From Megaleporinus macrocephalus (lineage: Eukaryota; Chordata; Actinopteri; Characiformes; Anostomidae), in assembly GCA_021613375.1 (NCBI GenBank), contig CM038703.1:23734194-23798193 (forward strand): a DNA stretch of 64,000 nt, in the 5' to 3' direction. This document shows positions 1-13,000 of the stretch, piece after piece. Numbering within the stretch: position 1 is the stretch's first letter; each line of letters begins with the position of its first letter. Below the pieces are notes generated by a model. It had not been told where the DNA came from. It did not search any database and was given only the letters and a program-made list of their open reading frames with translations. The position numbers were made by a program, and so were the translations under genes.

Positions 1-810
1 AAATGTTGTGAAAACCTGTCCTCACTTCCTGAAGTAAATTATGAAAGCTACACATTTTTTAACAAAAAGGATTTTTTTTATTTTGATAACTGAGGTGAAG
101 ATAAATGTTTAGTTTAGAGTTGGGCTTAGGCAATTTTTATTTCATATAGGTTTATGAAATATATGACATACACAGGCTTGTGCAACAGTTTAAGCACATG
201 TGAGTATTAAGATTTACAAGGTAATTATCTAAGCAGTAAAGAGTTATTTATAAATAAAACACAAATATTAATAAGAATAACATTAATACAATAAGCAGTG
301 ATTTTATGTATGTCAATGTGTTTGTTTAACAAATTACCGAACCTCTCTTATTTAGTCATCATCCACTCGTTTGGCTTATCAGTGATTCCTTACAAGTGTG
401 TGAAAAAATAACTTTTTTACTGTATATATGTTTATTTGCATCTGTTCTATGATACATGTGGTTTTAAATAAAGCGTGTTGGTTGCTCGGGACTGTCTTTA
501 ATACACATCGGACATACCTTATACGTGCAAAAGTGTGTAAACACCTGTTCACCCAGTAAGTAGACACCACTGCCTTAGGCTAATATATGGCTGTCCCAGA
601 GAATCCCATTCTATTGATCAGAAAATTTTCTGTGGAGATTTTAAAAGGTGTGAGAGCATATTGAAGGCCTCTGTAAGTAATGGATGAATCTTAAACAAAA
701 AAAAACTGCACTAACTTGGAGAGGTTTCTGGATATTTTAGTCATAGTGTGTATGTACGACCACACATTCTGCGATTGTACAAACACAAACGTGTGTGTGA
801 TAGTGTGCAC

Positions 811-994
811 CTGTTCGTCTCTCTGATAAGCACAGCGCGGTGTAGCTGCCTCTGTAGGTTTGCTCTGGCAGGGCCGCATGAGTGAACAAATGGGTGAATG
901 GCAGCCAGGATAAAACCTTGCTGATACAACTCGCACACCTGCACAGGTAACTCTCTTACAGAGGACAGACACAGCAATGACGACACTGCCACTT
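811..994 (-). CDS. rftn1: rftn1 second coding exon
   Basis: The acceptor is CTCTCTCAG before 994 and the donor is AACAG/GTGCAC at 811/810. The exon joins the previous one in phase and encodes the raftlin-specific ELYQQGF segment, then an LHRAVLIRETN segment resembling human IFRAILIKKTD. The polypyrimidine tract of this acceptor is part of a long (CT)n microsatellite. Confidence 0.87.
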
Positions 995-1040
<46 letters not shown>

Positions 1041-4000
1041 GAGAGAGAGAGGTGAGTGTGAATATACAAAATGTGATAATTTAATTAAAACGTTAATTTA
1101 TTCATTGACACACTGATCTTAACACATCGTCTGGAGTAAGAAAGTAAGAAAGAAAGAAACATTCCACCCATAATCCACTTACCTTGTAACACAGTAACAT
1201 GACTGCTAATGCTCACAACTCAATTTCCACATGTAATCTTGGCTGTATTCTTTTCCAAAGAAAGAAGACAGGTTGCTTATAAAAATGTACAGTGCCCTCC
1301 ACAACTATTGCCACCCTTAGTTAAGACATGTTAAAAGCCTTAAAATAAATTCAGTTTTTATTGCAGAAGCGTAATCTCACACTGATTTTTTTTAGAAAAA
1401 TGTACCTATAATAACTCAATAATGACCATAAACACGCAGCCAAATCTACACAGAAATCGTTCACCAGAAACAAAATCAAGGTCCTCCCACGGCCATCTTA
1501 GTCCCCCGGACCTCAATCCAATTGAATCCCTGTGTATTCTCATTATCCAGATTTTTAAACAGGCTGTTTTTCTGAGCATCATCATCTTCTCCTAAGTATT
1601 ATGACGTGGGGCAGATTTAGTGATTGTACTAGATAGAGATTCATACTCTAACCAACACTAAGCACTTTTGTAAGTCGCTCTGGATAAGAGCGTCTGCTAA
1701 ATGCCGTAAATGTAAATGTAAATGTAGTGATTTGGGGGACCTAGTTAAAATATGAGCTGGAGTTCCCTGGATGCACATCTGACAAAACTTCATACTTCAA
1801 ACTCCAAAGAATTATAACTTATCATTTTCATAATAAGATTAATGTAAGCATATTAATAAGATTATTTGTGAAATTATTTATTTCTGATCAAGTAATTTTA
1901 TTGATTAAAAGAGAAATTATTTCACTATACTGGTAGATGGTGAATCACTACTCTAACACTGGAGCTAACCATGGTCTGTCTTCATGCACATTGTTTCATC
2001 ACATAATTTGGAACAGTCCATGTTAACCATGACCAGGTGGAGAGGCTAGACTGAAATAAATGAAAATAATTGCTTTAATTAAAAATTACACCTATTTTGA
2101 AAGTAGTTATATATTTTGAAGTAGGTAACTTAATATTAACAGTTTATTTTGTAAAGCCCAATACACACCATTAATCACAAATATCCAGTTTCAAGTCGAA
2201 AATAATGAACATAATTTAGAAGTGTAGTATATTAATAGCCGAACTCATTAATGAAATGTTTTTGTAGCATCAGAGCAGCAAACCCCTTCCGACGCTACTG
2301 ATGATCCCGAGGAGGCCATGTTTACTGCACAGACAGGTAGAGGATAATCTAACAGAGTTATTTAAACTATGTATAATAACTAAGCTAGTTATTTGTAATG
2401 TAAAATATAACATAGAGAAAAGACGTGATATACGTTAATTTGTGTTAATGGTAATATACACAGAGAAGGAAATTCTAATGTTTACACAATGTTATTAATA
2501 AAGTTGAGACTTTTGATACTAAACTTGCTACTAAACTTGCGTGTAGTGAAGCTACTTAAGAGTTTGGTGTAAACCTAAAAATAGCAGCTCGCTGTAGAGA
2601 AGAAAAATGCTATTTTTGAATTAAACATGTTTAAGTAAAGTGTTTAAGTAAGTCTAGGTATTGTAAGACCTAGCTTCTGTTTCATTTATTCAGATTCCTC
2701 CTCCATGAAGGAAAAAAGTGGGTCGGATTTGGGCGTGAAACTCCTGGGCTGAAAAAGGGGCCTAATTTGGGCTTGCATACCACTATCAGAAACTGACCAA
2801 TGATGAATGGGATATAAGATGGTCAAAAAATTATGTATCAACAGAGAACAGATGGGTTACAGTCTATATTGCCATACTACAGCATTTAACCTCTTTTTCT
2901 AAGTAGTATTTCGACTGTGAGCTTACTTCTCTTTTGTACCATCCTCTTAAAGCATATTCAATTGTATTTAGTATGTGTGTGTCATTCCTTTAGGTTTAGA
3001 GTTTATCACTAAGCCTAATACACTGTTATTTGTTACTTTTCTTTTTAGAAAATGTGTTATTACACTATGTGTCCAAAAGTATCCAGACACATCTTTTAAT
3101 TAGTAAAATTAGCTACTTTAAGGAATACCTTTTGACGGCAGTAGTTCAGTTGTACCAGACATCGGAATACTACAGAACATAAATGCTATGGACTGAGCAC
3201 ACATGAACCTACACTGAGTATCAGCTAGATGGTATAAAGCCCATAAACACTGGGCCGAACTGCGTTCTCTACAGCAGCGAGTGTCATCCAATACCTTTGG
3301 GACCAGCTGGCATTTGAGAACCAGAGTTAGTCATCAGTGCAACTCAGTACCTGACCTCACTAATGCGCTTGTTATTGAATGCTTTTAAATTCTCAGAGTG
3401 ATGTTTTGTCTAGCGTAAGACCAAACTAGAAGAGAGGTCTGTAACTAATATAGCCATTACAGATGTGGATCTCCATCCTCCAATGTGATATACATATTAA
3501 TACACTGCCAATGATCCGATATATTAAAGATACATATGAATGATACATTATGCCCTTTCTTTCTAGCTTTCCAAATAAAAAACATGGTCGTCTCACAAGT
3601 CCTTTAGTGTAAAAAAATCTGACCAAAGATAAAACAAAACCTGTAACACTATGGCTGGATAACTTTACAAATCAATAAGGTGATGGCATTCATTAATGCC
3701 TTGGAAAGAGCAGAGCTGTTAGAGAAAAAGCATATAATGCATAAAAAAGTTGCAGTACTTTGCACACTAGTTCTACTAGGGCAGGGCGGAGCTGAATTCG
3801 AGAGGGCAGGAGTGGCAAGCGCTTCTGCACTGAAACCATGTCACAGAGAGAGGGGAGGAGGTATCAACCTCAAAATAAAGACAATGCCTAACACTAGGAA
3901 AATCTGTTAACGTAGTAAAAAATTCACATTATACTCACTGGGTACTTCATGATTGCAGGTGAAGTTCATGAGGCGTCCAGTGAGCGGAAGTGAATAAGCT

Positions 4001-7000
4001 TTTAATAAAGACGATGGTAAGTATATGCCCCCCACTGGAGTTGCACATTTACATCTTGACATAAACACCCGTAACAGGTAACCCCTATGCCAGGTTCCCC
4101 ATTATGGTCACACAGGGCAAGGATCATCACCATGGTAACCCACTTGGGAATGAACAGTGTGAATGTGAGAGGCAAGCAGACAAAAATAGTTTTTAAGGGG
4201 CTCAGGGTAGTTAGCATAGCTATTATAGCTGAAGCGTGAGCAATCAGTAGATTAGCAAAGTATACATGAGGTTAATCAACTGATAAGTCTGCTGAGAACT
4301 CCTGTGTGTATGTGTGTTGCGATTCCATCTCATCTGCATGGCTCTCTGGAAAAAATCGCAGCTAATGCGTTCCCAGAAGACAGAGTCGAGAGAGAGGAAG
4401 AAAGAAAATAAGGGAGAGGGAGCAATAGGTGTGAACCGTTTCATTTTCAGTCCATCCTGCCAAATAACAAATCATCTAATCTGTTCACGCACTCACACTC
4501 TGACACACACACACACACACACACACACCCACAAACACATGCACACTCATACACTTTCTCCAACGTTCTCCAACCGTTCCAAATGAACTTCCAAACAAGG
4601 AATGGAAGACTAGGTGAAAGGCTTGGTGCGAATTTCACTCTGACTCTGGTCACAAGCGAGAGAGTTTGCTGTCTACACGCTGCAGCCTGTCACTGAAGAC
4701 TACTGAATCTGCCAGAAAGTCAGTGGCTGGAGCATCTGTTTATGTTGGCTACAGTTATCCAATCTAGCCTTAAAAACATGCTGCCGCCAAGGAAGCATCA
4801 TATACAAAGACAGTTTAGAGATGTGGTGGGTGTAGTGGGAGTGGTACACTTTATCTCTGAAACAACAGCCATACAGGACAGAGAAAACAAAGATCACACT
4901 TTCATTTAATCATTTTTTAATCAAAACAGCCATAAAATGGGCCTTAGAATGGAAAACTGTACTTACACCGTCCTGGTTAAAAAATAATGTTCAGTACATA
5001 AAGCTGACATACTGTAAACCTCAAGCACGGATCTCCTCCCCTTCAAATACAAAACCTGCATTTACAAAAACTGAAGGTAAAAAATGGCAATTCCAAAATC
5101 CTCAACTGTCATGTAATAGTCCTGACTCATTAAATAACATTTACAGCCCTAACATTTACATACCGCAGCTGCAGCTCAGTGAAGCAACATCAACAGAGCA
5201 ACAGCAATGAAAATGGTGGACTATGTAGAGAAATTTATTGTTCAAGGCTTTGAGGGCGATGTTGGCACTTTTTATACTCTTTCTAAGGAACTTTCTACAG
5301 CCAACGTTAATGTTCATTTTTACATAAGGCTGAAGTTGGTTTCCTGTTTGCCAGCTTCTTAACTGGATTATTCGTCCCACCTTTAATTGACATAAAACTC
5401 AAAGTTGTTGGTTTGCACTGCACATTTTACTTAGTTTCAGAAACATTGGACAATACCGAGCAGGCTTCGCTCAGCGACACTAACTCTGAAGAGACTGGCA
5501 GTTGCACTTTTATCCACCTGATCACAACACCAACAGTAACCTGTTGACAACTGAAGCTAGATAATCTTTAACTTAATGAACAGGTAACATAGATAACATT
5601 AACTCATAACAGAATCTAAAAAGTATGAAGACCTGTAGTTTATTTACACTGAGGCTAATTTTATTTCCCTGTCTGTTTCCCTGACATGTTGCTTTTGTAT
5701 GATTAACTCAGTGTATTGTTGCAACAACACAGCAACACAAAATCAGAACACAGCTAATCAAATTATTCCTGAGCTTACCAAATAATGGAATACACCTTTT
5801 TGCGCTAGATGTTGAAAATCTTTGGAGACAAGATTACTGTAATTGGTACAATAACAAGCAGAACTCGTTCATTTTTTTCAATACATTTATACAATTATAT
5901 AAAGACTAACCTTTATTTATTTAATTTTCAATTAAAACAGCCTTTAAGTGCAAGTTATTCTTTTTTCAACATCTTAAACAACTAAATATAATATATTTTC
6001 AGTGTTTTGTGTAACCCTTTTGTTTGCCCTTTAATACAGCATCTGTTCTCTTCTAGAACCTTTCTCTCAGGTTTTCCAAGAAATCTGCAAAGATATTTTT
6101 CAACAACTCAAAAGTTCAGTTTTAGAAATCAGTTGCATGTTCTGCTTTGCAAGACACAAGTAATCTCAAATACAGTCAGTAATGTTGAGGTCTAAACACT
6201 GGGATGGTCAGTCTACTCCACAAAGAAAACCAGCAGCTTCTTGGTTTAATTTGTACATTTTGGATTTTTATGCAAGTGGATTATATCTCATTTTATAATT
6301 AACAGCTATATTTAAAAAAATGAATAACTTCAGTTTTTTTTGACTAGAAATTTAATGAAGGGTGGTGTCTGACTTTTGTATCAATCACCCTTTTGCTAGT
6401 TGTAATATAGAATTTGTAGCTTTAACATTTAAACCTTTAAAGTAATTAATGAGAGAACTCCACATATAAAATTATAAAATCAATTAAAAACACATTATAT
6501 TGTGCTAATATTTGCCAGGTAAGACAGCTGTTCAAACAAACTGACAGTTGTTCACCCCAAAAACATCATTTGGTGAAAATAGGCAATTCATATGATGCAA
6601 GGGATGCATCACTAAAGCATGTTTTCTAGCTACAAATAACTGCAGTAGCAGTGACTCAGTCCAAAAGCTTTTACCACAGGGGAAGAAGCAACTGCACATA
6701 GGGAACATTTATCTACAGACAATACGCTCAAATGTTTCTTTTGACACTGCAAGAGCACAACATCCCACAACAGCACCACATCCTCAGCCAATACTTTGAG
6801 AATTACTACCCAAACTTCTATTTAAACATAAATCTATACTGTATGATCTCAATTAAAGGATGTTGCAGTCTTAATTAAGGGATTTCATGATGACCACACA
6901 GCAGTAAAGAAATGCTACCTCATAGCAAAAACAGTAATGCTAAGTGTCTAACCAGCATATTCTGGAAAGACCCCAGGGCCCTTTGCTATGTGCATGCAAG

Positions 7001-10000
7001 AAAAGATTCCTCTATAACTGAAACCTGCCATATTTAGGAACCATAAAACTGCTGTCACATGGGCCACATCACAAAACAGCGCTCTACTTTAAACCCCCAC
7101 AGACTCTTCTACGGCTCAAGATGGCAGAAAAAGTGACACCTCACCCAGGCAGAAAAAAGTGTTTAGTGACTACAGTGCCATCACACCTCTGTATTTCTGG
7201 TTCTCTCATAGACTCTCTAAAAAGTCATTGGAGGTTCTGTGTGCAACGGGGTAAGCCACAGAGCTAATGTGATAACACTGAGGAGGTATACCCCACATGA
7301 AAAACCTATTGGGGGTGGGTGTTTCTTCAGGGTGTAAACAGTCCAAACAGTACGAACAGTCTTACAAACCTTATAGTGTCTTGCTTGCTTACTGTAATAT
7401 CTGGCACATACCATACTAAAGAGCAAAATGACCAGCTAGTCAATCCCACACTATGCTATTGGATGCTACTTGCATCCACTGTCTTGTTCTGAAAATTACA
7501 CTCATATTCTACAGAGTATGGCTGTTATGTCACTGTAAAAATATTGTACAAATACAGCAACTCATCCTCTATCATCAGTTTTACTGCAAAACAAGGCATT
7601 TTATTTCGAGTGTAGCTTTAAACCTAGATTCCTATTGGAATGTTCTGTTCCACCTTAAAAGCCAAAGACGCTAAGTTCAAAGCGCCTAAAAAGCACATCT
7701 TTAGCCTGAAGCCTGTGTTGCCACAACAACATTTAAGGTGGAATGGTAAATTGGAACAATCCAATCTAACATCTTCATGTGAGTGATTGACTAAAGATAG
7801 TAAAGTGTATGTAAGAAAGCAGATAGCAGCTACTCACACGCAGAGCCTCACCCTGTGCGGCTCCTACATGACCAGTAATTAGCGTGGGTCAGACAGACGA
7901 GAGGAATAATTACCCACAAGGAATGGTATGATCCACTTTAGGGGTGTGTAAAATCTTATTACAGGATTCTCCCAGACATGGATTATGTATATTTATTTTA
8001 ATATTTAACATTATAGGTTAGAAGGATATATAAATGTTTTGACCCCCCCCAATCAAACCCCCTAATCCCGCCCTCATTAAGGGTATCAGCTCTTTATAGC
8101 ATTGATAGTACATGGATAATAATACATAAAAATCCCAGATCAGATACTGGAGAGCAAACAAGCACAAATCTGATCAAATTTCTCATTTCTAAATAACTCT
8201 GACTTGAAATATCAAATAAATGCTTGCGGCTCAACATAATGTAGAAAAATGTGTTTATCATGAACATTTGAATTTCTGAATGAGTAACTTTAAATTCTAC
8301 AAATGGGGATTTTCTCTTAGCCACAGTAAGATTCATTAATACTACAACCCCAATTCCAAAAAACGGGAGAGTGTGAAAAATAAAAAAGTAAGTGGTACTA
8401 ATAAAAACAGCTGGATAAGCAATTTGCTTAACAGGTCACATGACTGGGTATAAAAAGAACTTCTGTAGAGGCAGAATCTCTCAGAAGCAAGAATGGACAG
8501 AGGTTTACCAATCTGCAAAAACTGCAATTCAATTCCAGAAAAATGTTCCTCAACATGAAATTGTGAAGACTGTTTACAATACATACAGTGATGGGAAATT
8601 AGATGCATAAGTTTTCGAACACATGGGACAACATTCCTCTGTCAAATCTCCAGCAATTGGTCTCCTCACATACCAGACGTTTACAGACAGTTGTTAAAAG
8701 AACAAGAGATGGTACACAATAGTAGACATGGACCTGTCCAAACGTTTTTGAGTTGTGTTGCTGCCATCAAGTTCAAAACTCAAACTCTAAAAAAAAACCA
8801 CCATCTGATATGTGTTCCATGTTCTTTCATGAATAAAATATGGGTCTATGAGATTTGGAAATCATTGCATTCTGTTATTATTGACATTTGTATTTTACAC
8901 AGCGTCCCAACTTTTTTAGTATTGGAGTTGTAGTCATGGCAGCTCTAATCTTTACTTTGTATGCAGTTTTTCTCTGAATCGTTTGTGTGAATCAGGAATG
9001 CTTAAAAACTTGCAGGGAAACTGTGAATGTAATTAGCTTACCGCAAATAATACTGCATTTATAAGTAGGACATGTGTGGAATGGTTTGAGGTCTTTTACT
9101 TCAAATACAAACAATTTATTTATATTAATTAATTATATTTAGCCATTCCTTGCCATTCTAGAGGCATTTTCACACTTGTCCTGAATTCTAGAGTCCACAC
9201 AGATTTTCTGGGCTCATTTAGGGAAGGGAATTCCATAATTCCACAATGGGATGCAAATTCCCAAGCAATGCTTTGGATACATGGCATTTCACGGTGCAGG
9301 ACCACCTGCAAACAAGAAGCCTTTCCTGTAAGAAGGTTTATTGCCATGCTAGTCATCAGAGGACATTCGCAATCACAATAAAACATGAACCAATCACTCA
9401 TCATGCCTGGGGTTAATTGAGAGGGTATCAGCTCCCTGTGGCACTAATATTTGATAAACAGTATTAGGACAACACCAGAAGCACAAATCTGATCAGATTT
9501 TGTTATAAATCTGACCTCGAAATCATTCAACGTAAAGAAAAGTAAATGTTGGCATGTGGCACCGTGAGCATTAAAAAGCAAACCCTAATCAGTGTTTTAG
9601 TTCACACTCTAGTGTGGAAATGCCTTATGTGTGAGCAGTATCAGAGGATACTTCAGGTTTTAGTACCAGAACAGAAAAATTGTGGCATATGTAGTATAAG
9701 CTTCTGTATTGGGAAGATTTAAGCCAGTTACTTGTAGGCTACATTAGACTCACTGCTACAGTCTGAAAAACATGAAGTATGCTTCAGGAACAAAACAACT
9801 CAACAGGAACAAAACTGCGTTATTGTTTGTTACAGTAATGCATTACATATATATGCAGCTATCAGGTTAAATGTCATAAGACTATGCAGATGTGACATAT
9901 ATAGTATTTGAACCTGATTGACTCTCCAACTGTGTAATCTTATCACCTTTAGCTAAGAACCATAACAGCAAACCTATCATGAAAAAAAAGCATCCACAAT

Positions 10001-13000
10001 GTTTGATCTTAAGAAAGTGTGGCCGGCATCCTCTAAATATTGATAGGACATAAATAATAAAGTGTGTGTTTATGACTCGCAAATGGAAGATTTTGGCTTC
10101 TTATGCCTGTATGTTTGCCTTGTGTTTGTAAGCAAGTGCTTAATCTATTTTTCATTAAGGTGTAATACCCTGGCACTGAGAGGAATTATATTATTGATGG
10201 AGACAAAATTAAATTAAAGCGAGATTTTGATCGTGAATCCGGCTCAATGTCACTCAGACGACAGGTAGTGATATCCTTTCTCTCTTGTGCACACGCACAC
10301 ACACAAATCCTGGAGCTCAGGAATGAACACTCTCCATCTCCAGGATCAGATAATCCTTTAAGAATGGCTGGCTGTTTGTTCCCCTGTCGCCTTTTTTTCT
10401 CTATTTTTGCCTCTCACCTTCACTGGTGCTCTGAAATCATGAACACGGCCACTTTTTTATTTTAATCGCATTTAAACAAACATAAAGATATTTGAATTAT
10501 TTCAGTATGATACTTGAAGGTTTTAATTCCAAAAACCATTAATTATTTGCAAGAGTTATCTTTTGTCCCTACAATGCACGCTGTTGGGAGTTGGCTTTAT
10601 ATATAAGACATATCAAGAATATATTATGATTAATACTATGTTTATTAGGGGCCCATTATCCATCAGCTCAATTTTTCTTGCTAAAAATGTGCTAGATATA
10701 AAACTGTTAGAAAAAGAAATAAACAGCATTTCAAAAAGCAATTCTTCATTTGGGGATGTATTTTAATGTACTCTATCGACCTTTCTATCCAATGTGACAG
10801 CATTTGTAACACTATAGAAATAACAGTTGCAAATCTCTGTAATACCAGTCCAGATAAAAACAAGCAGTTCCAATTACCACATTTTATAAACAATGATGTA
10901 TTGGCAGATACAAACATACAAAAGTTGAATATTGGTATTGGCTCAGTGCCATATTAGTGCATCCCTAATACAACTTTTACACACACAGAACGTCTGGAGG
11001 AATAAATGAGTTCAACATATAAAATACCTGCCTGTCTGACCACTGATCAGCACTTAAAGGACACATATTTTATGTTCTTTTTCTAATTGCAAATAGATCC
11101 CTGTGCTCTTAGATAAACTAAGATGATGTAAATTAACAACACCTGCATGATGCGCTTTACCCTGTAATTTACTTTTCTGTGTGAAACAGGTCTGGCTGTT
11201 GGTTTTGTATGCTAATGACCGCTTCTTTCATTGACTAACTCATGGCCAGTGTATGGTGGGACTGAGCTCAACAGTGGCAGCACCAGAGCACGGTATGGAG
11301 AATTTCACTTTCGGCTTGTTTTCGTTCATGTACATTTACGATGGCAGGGCTTTATCTGACTGGTGTCGTGTGTCTAGTAAGTTTTGCAAAGAAGCATTTT
11401 ATCACTCAGAACAAACACATTGCAGTCATTATCAGCAGTCCATATTTCTGATGCACTCTTTACTCTGTTATTGTTAGCTAGGAGTGATGGTTTATTTTAG
11501 TTTAGCAGGCTAATGCTGCAGGTGGTCTGTTTACTGTTTATAAAGGAGTGAGAGAAGCTATAGCTGCTGTGTGTTATTAAAGCTAAGACAATGATAACAC
11601 AATTATAAGATATGAAGAGGTGGTACTGTAACGTAACTCAGTGTGTCAGTCATTTATAGATATTTAATTCATTTTCCAGAAAAAAGAGGCAGGTTCAGGT
11701 GAGAGAATAAGGCCAATATGATCTTGATCATATGCTTAAAATATTGATAACTGATTATTAAAATTGGTGTGTTATTAATGTATAAGTTTATCCTTTATTA
11801 TATTTTACATTTAATAAAATCCACAGGCACAGTGTTGTCTGATTTCGGATTTCCAAAATTAGTTTAAAATATAGTTTTTTGTGAGCTGTTCTCTTCAGCT
11901 TCCCTAAACTTCTAAGCCTACAATCGCCTGGTTATTGATAACATGCCTTTGAAGTTTGACTTTTTGCACAATTACAATAATTAAAGGCAATTATAGTCAT
12001 CATATCTTCCACTCAGTATGCTGAGTCTTTCAATGCTCAGTAGTACACAGATATGTTTCTTTAATATATTTACATTGTACTAAAATACATTCATTTTCAA
12101 TGGGTGTATATGCGGCTGAAACAGGAAGCCTAGTGCATCCCAAATTAACATTTTAATATAATATTATAGTCATTATGGCTTTTCAAAGAATGGAGTTTTT
12201 GTGCAGGTGGGCTAGTGCACTATAGGCCCCTGTGGTGCGGCCTAAGCTTTTTGTCTTAAAAGCATTTTTTCCCTTACATTACTTTTACTTTTATAATTTA
12301 GGTAGTTTTGAGAGCAGTACTATTACACTTTCACTTGAGTTAAAAGCTTGAGTTGATATTTTTAAACTGTAGTATCTATCTTTCTACCTGAGTAATGAAT
12401 GTGAATACTTTTGACACCCTTGATATTAACCACCTAGTTTTTAAAACTGGATTTCTTATTTTATGTATACTTAAGTTGTAAAGCAGAGGTCACTAATAGC
12501 CAATAGACTATTGAGAACAATTTAATGTAGACAGTGTTTATTTTAAGCGGTGGAGCGAATCTTGTCTTTACAGTATACAGGCTTGCGGCGCAGTAAACTC
12601 ATAAACCAATCGCATGCATTGTAAGATCACCAAAAGCATCAATCAGATCTGTGCAGATTCAGGAGTGCTGAAAAAAGCGAGAAGCAGCAGTTGGAGAAAG
12701 AATAACGTGCTCTAAAAAAAGAAAAGTCGACGGCGAAAACCGTATATTTTAACAGGAAATGGAGAGACATATATGTTTATTCTTCACAGGCAGCTCCAAA
12801 CCAAAAGGTCAAGATGTGAAACTGAGTTAACAAGAAGACACATGTGTTATTTACTCTTTTGATAAATAAACACTTTAAAATGCACTTTTTTTTCAAAGTT
12901 TTTTTAATATAGCCCCTGTTTTAACTTTAAGTGAGAAAAAACATTTATTTAAAGTTTTATAAATAATGAATTCAGTTCAGCATTTAAACCAATAAATATT

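Noticed and set aside
1..810. A third rftn1 exon at the left edge
   Set aside because: No raftlin-like text with splice borders was found in this stretch; it appears to be intron.
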